The notes below the pieces were generated by a model. It was given only the letters and a program-made list of their open reading frames with translations. It was not told the origin of the DNA and did no database searches. Shown here piece after piece: positions 5,555 through 9,657 of a stretch of DNA of 9,657 nt (position 1 is its first letter; the number at the start of each line of letters is the position of its first letter). The DNA is taken from the NCBI GenBank assembly GCA_009885445.1, contig VFKQ01000332.1, positions 1 to 9,657 of the forward strand, in the 5' to 3' direction. The DNA comes from Anaerolineaceae bacterium (GTDB lineage: Bacteria > Chloroflexota > Anaerolineae > Anaerolineales > Villigracilaceae). The translations under genes and the position numbers were made by a program.

Positions 5555-6325
5555 TTAGTTGAGCGGATCGTTATAGTTGCGCTCGTTGGCTGGCCCTGTG
5601 CTGTGATAGGTCGGCTCGGGGCGTGGAGCATTGAAGCTGGACTGAGTCATCGGCTTGGGCGCGGGGCGGGCAATGCTCGAAGCGGGGCGCAAGGTGGCTG
5701 AATTATTAGAGGGGCGATAGACCGGCTGTTGATTGGTCGGCCCCATCGGGCGCGGAGTGTTGTATTGTGTCCGCGTTGCGGAGGCAGATGCGGTCGAGAA
5801 CATACGGTCACCGGCCATCGAGAAGGCGCCGATGATCAGCACGCGAATCAGCCAGACCATGACGGCGACGAAGATGGGTACGACCTTGGTCAATGTGCTG
5901 CCGCTCATCACTGTGCCGGCCGCGGCGCTGGAGTGGTTGGCGATGGCCACCGAGACGCCCCACCAGGTGAGTGCGGCGTTGAAGCCTGCGGCGAGCAGCC
6001 AGGCGCCGAAGAGATACCAGACCTCTTTGGGTTCGTCGCGACCCTGCTCGGGCGTGAAGATGCGCGCGATGCCGGCAAAGTCAATGCCGCAGAAGGCGAT
6101 GGCCAAAATGGTGGCCCAGCCTACGCCCGCAAATTCGAGATTGCCAAGCATGTCTTGCAGGGCGAATTGGGTGGAGCTAAAGTTGAAGATCTCGAAGGCC
6201 AGCAGGGCGCCGAGAATCATCATGCCCCAGGCCGCGCCGCGGTTGAGACTACGGCCGTTGGTGAGACTGCGCCACAGGGCGCCAATTCCGTCCCCTTGTT
6301 TGTACTTTGGATAAGAGTTGTTCAT
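5555..6325 (-). CDS. Four-helix membrane protein of unknown function with Pro/Ser/Asn-rich tail
   Basis: I do not recognise the family. The 256-residue protein has a short hydrophilic N-terminus and four hydrophobic segments at about 32-48, 66-88, 103-128 and 147-170. A cytoplasmic-looking tail (175-256) of low complexity follows, rich in Pro, Ser, Asn, Thr and Ala. The segment between helices 2 and 3 is charged (T-P-E-Q-G-R-D-E-P-K-E). The start is firm: AAGGAGA (complement of 6331-6337) lies 5 nt before the ATG. A consensus promoter sits just upstream. The neighbour downstream is a lytic transglycosylase, so a membrane component of a wall-spanning or DNA-transfer machine is conceivable, but nothing in the sequence proves it. 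Confidence 0.8.
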   Translation of the reverse strand: MNNSYPKYKQGDGIGALWRSLTNGRSLNRGAAWGMMILGALLAFEIFNFSSTQFALQDMLGNLEFAGVGWATILAIAFCGIDFAGIARIFTPEQGRDEPKEVWYLFGAWLLAAGFNAALTWWGVSVAIANHSSAAAGTVMSGSTLTKVVPIFVAVMVWLIRVLIIGAFSMAGDRMFSTASASATRTQYNTPRPMGPTNQQPVYRPSNNSATLRPASSIARPAPKPMTQSSFNAPRPEPTYHSTGPANERNYNDPLN

Positions 6326-6360
6326 CTCAATCTCCTTTTTGTCTTGGGTGAACTGGGCAC

Positions 6361-6390
6361 ATTATAGAATATATGTTCTATATTTGTCAA
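6361..6390 (-). promoter_or_regulatory. Consensus sigma-70-type promoter with a palindromic operator in its spacer
   Basis: Reading leftward, TTGACA (complement of 6385-6390) is followed after 18 nt by TATAAT (complement of 6361-6366), a perfect match to both hexamers, and the start codon lies about 36 nt further on. The spacer holds a 20-bp palindrome (6363-6382), TATAGAATATATGTTCTATA, with one non-complementary pair. A repressor bound there would cover the promoter. GAATATATGTTC inside it differs by one base from the GAAC-N4-GTTC SOS box of Gram-positive LexA, so damage control is one hypothesis; the box used by LexA here is not known. Confidence 0.8.
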
Positions 6391-6403
6391 GGAAAAATGG
6401 CGC

Positions 6404-6449
6404 TTTTCATGTAGCTACTTGGGCGTATAATGTGGCTACATCAAAGGAG
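6404..6449 (+). promoter_or_regulatory. Promoter, operator and ribosome site of the toxin-antitoxin operon
   Basis: TATAAT at 6426-6431 is an exact -10; TTTTCA (6404-6409), 16 nt upstream, is an acceptable -35. ATGTAGCTAC (6409-6418) and GTGGCTACAT (6432-6441) are inverted copies matching at 9 of 10 positions and flank the -10. This is the usual arrangement for autorepression by an antitoxin or antitoxin-toxin complex. AAAGGAG (6443-6449) lies 6 nt before the antitoxin ATG at 6456. Confidence 0.75.
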
Positions 6450-6455
6450 TCAGCT

Positions 6456-6731
6456 ATGAACAAAACAACAGTTGGCACACGCGAGTTGAAAAATAAATTC
6501 AGCGAATATTTGCGCCGCGTAAAAGCGGGCGAGACCATCGCGATTACAGACCGAGGCAACGAGGTGGCCTGGATTATTCCCAAACCTGAGACGCTGGAGG
6601 ATAAGATGAATGCGTTGGCGGCTTCAGGTTTTTTAGTGCGCGGCACGGGAAAATTGAAACCTTATGAGCCAAAGATAGTTAATCGCAGTGGCAAATTGAT
6701 GTCGGATATTGTTATTGAGGATCGCCGATGA
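6456..6731 (+). CDS. Phd/YefM-type antitoxin
   Basis: This 91-residue protein neutralises the PIN toxin encoded next and probably represses the operon. The N-terminal 50 residues show the Phd/YefM fold signature: G-T-R-E-L-K-N-K-F-S-E-Y-L-R-R-V-K-A-G-E-T-I, then I-T-D-R-G-N-E-V-A-W-I-I-P. The C-terminal half is variable, basic and less structured, and ends I-V-I-E-D-R-R, as expected of the segment that wraps the toxin. The frame is open back to 6318, but ATG 6456 is chosen: it has a ribosome site, follows the operator, and starts at the conserved domain. The stop overlaps the toxin start by 4 nt (ATGA). Confidence 0.93.
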   Translation: MNKTTVGTRELKNKFSEYLRRVKAGETIAITDRGNEVAWIIPKPETLEDKMNALAASGFLVRGTGKLKPYEPKIVNRSGKLMSDIVIEDRR

Positions 6732-7168
6732 TCGTTTATCTGGATACGAGCGCGCTCGTTAAAAGATATTTGCGCGAAGATGAGTCAGACAATGTCATCG
6801 CGTTGTTAAACGAAGCAGGCCATCTTTTTGGCAGTCTGGTCATAACGCAAGTGGAAATGGCCGCTACTTTTCAACGCGCAGTGCGCATGGACATTGCTTC
6901 CTCAAAAATGGTTTCAGAAATCTGGGGGGATTTTCTGAACCACTGGGAGTCTGTAACGCATTTGAACGTTTCGGCTGGAACCATTGAACGCGCGTGCGTG
7001 ATTGCTTGGGAGCATGGCTTGCGCGGTTACGATTCCCTGCATCTTGCTTCGGCCCTCCTCTGGCAGGAATCGCTGGGACTGACGGTGACTCTGGCCACCT
7101 TCGACCGCGACTTGTGGAGCGCGGCGAAGAAGGCCGGGCTTGACTCATGGCCTCAGGAATTGGTTTAG
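6728..7168 (+). CDS. PIN-domain ribonuclease toxin (VapC-like)
   Basis: PIN toxins are metal-dependent RNases that typically cut tRNA or rRNA and arrest growth when the antitoxin is degraded. The 146-residue length is usual. The acidic metal-binding set is present: Asp6 in Y-L-D-T-S-A-L-V-K, Glu43 in T-Q-V-E-M-A, Asp102 in R-G-Y-D-S-L-H-L-A-S-A, and Asp126 (with Asp128) in L-A-T-F-D-R-D-L-W. The K-R-Y after the first motif and the L-A-T-F-D ending are typical of the VapC group paired with Phd-type antitoxins. The gene appears intact. It starts inside the antitoxin stop codon, so the pair is translationally coupled. Confidence 0.95.
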   Translation: MIVYLDTSALVKRYLREDESDNVIALLNEAGHLFGSLVITQVEMAATFQRAVRMDIASSKMVSEIWGDFLNHWESVTHLNVSAGTIERACVIAWEHGLRGYDSLHLASALLWQESLGLTVTLATFDRDLWSAAKKAGLDSWPQELV

Positions 7169-7170
7169 CG

Positions 7171-7196
7171 TATAATCTGAAAACACCCCCGCGGAG
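7171..7196 (+). promoter_or_regulatory. Possible -10 box and ribosome site of the EACC1-caspase unit
   Basis: TATAAT occurs at 7171-7176, just past the toxin stop, and GGAGG at 7192-7196 lies 7 nt before the ATG at 7204. No convincing -35 is found at 16-18 nt. The unit may have its own weak or activator-dependent promoter, or may be read through from the toxin-antitoxin operon 35 nt away. Confidence 0.4.
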
Positions 7197-7203
7197 GAAA
7201 ATT

Positions 7204-7596
7204 ATGGACAGCTCTGAACCCATCCAGTTAGATCTTGGCATCTCCATTTCCGATTTTACGAACGAAGAACTCGATGATGCTACTCGTGAGTTATTCAAAG
7301 AGTTAAAGCAACATTCGGAGGTGGAATCGATTCGGCTGGGAACAGCAAAGGCGCCGGAAGGAACAAAAGCCATTGACCCTGTCACTGCTGGGGCGATTGC
7401 CCTTGCAGTCTTGCCGACCATGCTTCCTAAAGTTCTTGACTTTCTTCAATCTTGGAGTCTGCAGGGAAAGGGGCGCACAATTAAATTCAAAGGTAAATTG
7501 GCGGACCAGTCGGTTGAATTTGAAGGTTCTTTTGCCGAAATGGAAAAAATGGTTGCCTTGCTTGAGCAGAAGGGAAAAAAGGGAAAAAAGAAATGA
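7204..7596 (+). CDS. EACC1-like effector-associated small protein
   Basis: This 130-residue protein resembles, from memory of the family, the effector-associated constant component EACC1. EACC1 was described by comparative genomics beside caspase- or trypsin-type effectors in predicted bacterial conflict systems. Visible features: an N-terminal acidic stretch, a helix rich in E-L-D-D-A-T-R-E-L-F-K-E-L-K, and a V-E-S-I-R-L-G strand. A K-A-I-D-P-V-T-A-G-A-I-A-L-A-V-L-P hydrophobic segment (about 55-75) follows, then a T-I-K-F-K-G / V-E-F-E-G beta pair and a poly-Lys tail. Its molecular function is unknown; a scaffold or control role for the protease is inferred. ATG 7204 is chosen over an upstream in-frame ATG because of GGAGG 7 nt before it. 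The stop overlaps the caspase start (ATGA). Confidence 0.72.
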   Translation: MDSSEPIQLDLGISISDFTNEELDDATRELFKELKQHSEVESIRLGTAKAPEGTKAIDPVTAGAIALAVLPTMLPKVLDFLQSWSLQGKGRTIKFKGKLADQSVEFEGSFAEMEKMVALLEQKGKKGKKK

Positions 7597-9590
7597 CCTC
7601 CAGGTTTGCCCTCGTCATCGCCAACACGGAATATCAGGATGCGAGTTTCGCAAGACTGACCGCGCCTGGCAGGGACGCGCAGGAGTTTGCCCATGTTTTG
7701 CGCGAGCCTGAACTGGCTGGCTTTGACGATGTGCAGGTATTGCTTAATGAAGGTGAAGGGAAGACGCGCCGTTCGATTGCGCGCTTCTTTGCAGAGCGCA
7801 AACGCGACGATCTGCTTTTGCTTTATTTCTCCGGCCACGGGGTACGCAACGAGCAGGGACAATTGTTCCTCGCCGCGAACGATACCGAGATCAACATTCT
7901 CGAAGCCAGCGGCATCCCCGCCGAGTTTGTGACTCAATCGATGAACAACAGCCGTTCGCAGAGGCAGTTGTTGATTCTGGATTGCTGTAACAGCGGCGCG
8001 TTCGCGCACGGCAGTAAGTCTGCTTCGGCGGTTGGCAGGAGCATGGGAACTGCGACCGCCTTCGAGGGTAGTGGGTTTGGACGTGTGGTGCTGACCGCCA
8101 CCGACGCGACGCAATTCGCCTGGGAGGGCGACAAAGTCATCGGCGACACGCAGAAATCCGTATTTACACATTTTCTAATCGAAGGACTCAAAGGCGAAGC
8201 GGACCGTGACGGCGATGGCCGCATTAACGTGGACGAACTGTACGATTACGCCTACGAACAGGTGGTGCGCCGCACGCCCAAACAGACGCCGGGAAAATGG
8301 TCTTATAAACAGCAGGGTGAGATTATCCTGCGCGAGAATTTGAAACCACGGGACGTGAAACCTGCGCCGTTGCCCGCGGACCTGATTGAATTGCTTGCCC
8401 ACCCAAACTCAAGCGTGCGCAGAGTGGGCATTCAGGATTTGATCGGCCTGCTGGACGGAAAGCATTTAGGTTTGGCGCGCGGCGCGGAAGAGAAACTGCG
8501 CGAGATCGCCGCCAACGACGATAGCCTTGGTTTTCGCAGAATCGCAAGCGAGGCCTTGACTGCGCGTGGCCTCGTCATTGAATCACCCGCTTCGATTCCT
8601 GTTGCAATCCCACAAGAGAAGCGGGTGGAAACGGAGAAAATTGAAAGGCTTCCCACACCGCCGCGCGCTGAGCCGAAACAAGAAAAGCCGATTGCTAGCG
8701 ACTCGAAGAAATTACCTACAGCCAAGAGCCAGCTTGCCCGACAATTCAACTCGCGCGCGCTCATCATTGCGGGCGGCGTGATTGTTGGGCTTATCCTTAT
8801 CGCCCTGGTTTGGAATGCCTCAAATCAAAACCCGCCCGCAGACGTGGCGGATACCCCCTCCTCTCGCCCAACCACGAAGCCGGCCACGTTTACACTAGTG
8901 CCGCCAACCGCAACTTTGACTCCCACGCTGGAACCTGGCGCTACGATGATCGACCAAGACGGCATGACACTGCTCTTTGTGCCAGCCGGTGAATTCACGA
9001 TGGGTAGTGATTCATCTTCGGATGAACAGCCAATCCACAAGGTAACTCTGGACGCCTTCTGGATTGACCAAACCGAAGTAACCAACAAAATGTATGCCCT
9101 TTGTGTGCAAGCCGGGGATTGCACGTCGCCATCCGATACCAGCTCTTACACTCATCCCAGCTATTATGGCAACTCTCAATTTGAGAATTATCCCGTCATC
9201 TATGTAGACTGGAATAAAGCGAATGCCTATTGCAAATGGGCAGGCCGCCGCCTGCCCAGCGAAGCCGAATGGGAGAAAGCCGCGCGCGGCACGGACGCGC
9301 GCACCTATCCGTGGGGCAATGATGCTCCGAACAATAGTTTGTTGAATTACAATGTAAATGCTGGAGACACAACAGAAGTTGGAAAATATCCCAGTGGCGG
9401 CAGTTTTTACGGCGCGCTGGATATGGCTGGCAATGTTTGGGAATGGGTGGCGGACTGGTACAGCGATACCTTTTATCAGAATTCGCCATTGGAGAATCCG
9501 CTCAACGATGTTGCAGGTCAATATCGCGTGCTTCGGGGCGGCTCGTGGAACGACTACGTTGGTTTCCGTTGCGCCCGCTCGCTTGATTGA
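7593..9590 (+). CDS. Caspase-like protease - transmembrane - FGE-sulfatase fusion
   Basis: The 665 residues read as a tethered effector. Residues 1-250 are a caspase/metacaspase-type peptidase with His82 in Y-F-S-G-H-G and Cys132 in L-D-C-C-N-S-G, so the dyad is intact. An EF-hand-like loop D-R-D-G-D-G-R-I-x-x-x-E spans 204-215. Residues 259-325 are helical and HEAT-like (L-L-A-H-P-N-S-S-V-R-R-V). A charged linker, one transmembrane helix (about 389-408) and a Pro/Thr-rich linker (to about 455) follow. The rest is an FGE-sulfatase domain: V-P-A-G-E-F-T-M-G-S, W-I-D-Q-T-E-V-T-N, R-R-L-P-S-E-A-E-W-E-K-A-A-R-G, M-A-G-N-V-W-E-W. The protease would be cytoplasmic and the FGE domain outside, or the reverse. 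In such fusions the FGE domain is thought to bind ligands rather than act as an enzyme. The C-terminus lacks about 15-20 residues normally found between R-G-G-S-W-N and G-F-R. The start overlaps the EACC1-like stop. Confidence 0.92.
   Translation: MTSRFALVIANTEYQDASFARLTAPGRDAQEFAHVLREPELAGFDDVQVLLNEGEGKTRRSIARFFAERKRDDLLLLYFSGHGVRNEQGQLFLAANDTEINILEASGIPAEFVTQSMNNSRSQRQLLILDCCNSGAFAHGSKSASAVGRSMGTATAFEGSGFGRVVLTATDATQFAWEGDKVIGDTQKSVFTHFLIEGLKGEADRDGDGRINVDELYDYAYEQVVRRTPKQTPGKWSYKQQGEIILRENLKPRDVKPAPLPADLIELLAHPNSSVRRVGIQDLIGLLDGKHLGLARGAEEKLREIAANDDSLGFRRIASEALTARGLVIESPASIPVAIPQEKRVETEKIERLPTPPRAEPKQEKPIASDSKKLPTAKSQLARQFNSRALIIAGGVIVGLILIALVWNASNQNPPADVADTPSSRPTTKPATFTLVPPTATLTPTLEPGATMIDQDGMTLLFVPAGEFTMGSDSSSDEQPIHKVTLDAFWIDQTEVTNKMYALCVQAGDCTSPSDTSSYTHPSYYGNSQFENYPVIYVDWNKANAYCKWAGRRLPSEAEWEKAARGTDARTYPWGNDAPNNSLLNYNVNAGDTTEVGKYPSGGSFYGALDMAGNVWEWVADWYSDTFYQNSPLENPLNDVAGQYRVLRGGSWNDYVGFRCARSLD
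9537..9590 (+). other. VR-like C-terminus with the variable block missing
   Basis: Bases 9537-9551 match TR bases 1566-1580 over 15 nt, in the same reading frame (G-G-S-W-N). The TR then has 23 codons before G-F-R, whereas this gene has only D-Y-V. The codons after that (G-F-R-C-A-R-S) correspond to TR G-F-R-V-A-L-A but differ at several bases. It may be a former variable repeat that lost its middle, or an ordinary FGE C-terminus with an independent deletion, since this strand is conserved in all family members. Confidence 0.55.
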
Positions 9591-9657
9591 TTCTGTTTTC
9601 TGTCCTCTGATTTTCTGGCCTTCTGAATCGCGCTGATTTTTTGAAATCAATAAAGTG
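9591..9657. repeat. TCTG-ending heptamer array after the caspase gene
   Basis: Units TTTTCTG (9596), TCCTCTG (9603), ATTTTCTG (9610) and GCCTTCTG (9618) repeat every 7-8 nt. This is the same unit type as at 47-89, which also follows the stop codon of an FGE-type gene. No clear terminator is seen before the window ends. Confidence 0.6.

Noticed and set aside
5733..6314. Rightward open frames opposite the membrane-protein gene
   Set aside because: The leftward frame has a firm ribosome site, a consensus promoter and clear membrane helices. The rightward frames have none of these.
6318..6455. Longer antitoxin starting near 6318
   Set aside because: The extension crosses both promoters and the operator, and the conserved domain begins at ATG 6456 with a good ribosome site.
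7140..7176. TTGACT...TATAAT as a full promoter for the EACC1-caspase unit
   Set aside because: The hexamers are 25 nt apart, too far for a sigma-70 promoter. Only the -10 is kept, as a weak candidate.
7147..7203. Upstream start for the EACC1-like gene inside the toxin gene
   Set aside because: It would overlap the PIN toxin end and the candidate -10. ATG 7204 has GGAGG at proper spacing.
9012..9650. Leftward open frame opposite the FGE domain
   Set aside because: The FGE motifs on the plus strand are unmistakable, and the reverse frame has no supported start or domain.

Overview
The window reads like accessory DNA from a Chloroflexota bacterium, most likely class Anaerolineae. This is an inference from overall protein character and from pyrimidine- or purine-rich heptamer arrays in the spacers; no rRNA or other marker gene is present. 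Nearly every base belongs to a readable gene or a short spacer.

Region 1 (1-1868) is a diversity-generating retroelement (DGR) cut by the left window edge. It holds the last 12 codons of a target gene, which carry the 3' end of its variable repeat (VR). These are followed by a terminator-like hairpin, the DGR reverse transcriptase, a four-helix-bundle Avd accessory protein whose start overlaps the RT stop, and an asparagine-codon-rich template repeat (TR). TR and VR are identical over 32 nt at their 3' ends. The TR frame spells the C-terminal end of a formylglycine-generating-enzyme-like (FGE-sulfatase, C-type-lectin fold) domain, so that is the target type.

Region 2 (1869-4767) has a leftward PglC/WbaP-type sugar-phosphate transferase. 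Divergent from it is an OmpR/PhoB-type response regulator followed by its likely partner histidine kinase. Region 3 (4769-6390, leftward) has a membrane-anchored lytic transglycosylase and a four-helix membrane protein of unknown function. The membrane protein has a perfect-consensus -35/-10 promoter with a palindrome in its spacer. Region 4 (6404-7168) is a Phd-type antitoxin and PIN-domain toxin pair with an inverted-repeat operator around its -10 box.

Region 5 (7204-9590) is a two-gene overlapping unit. A small protein resembling EACC1, an effector-associated component of predicted conflict systems, precedes a 665-residue fusion. The fusion contains a caspase-like protease with an intact His/Cys dyad, an EF-hand-like loop, a HEAT-like region, one transmembrane helix, a Pro/Thr linker and an FGE-sulfatase domain. 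The FGE domain is the same fold that the DGR at the other end of the window diversifies. Its C-terminus looks like a VR from which the variable block has been lost. The most interesting reading is a membrane-tethered caspase effector whose sensor domain belongs to a DGR-diversifiable class, with a DGR about 6 kb away. That functional link is inference.

Five intergenic stretches carry degenerate tandem heptamers. Two of these arrays run into the 3' ends of coding sequences.
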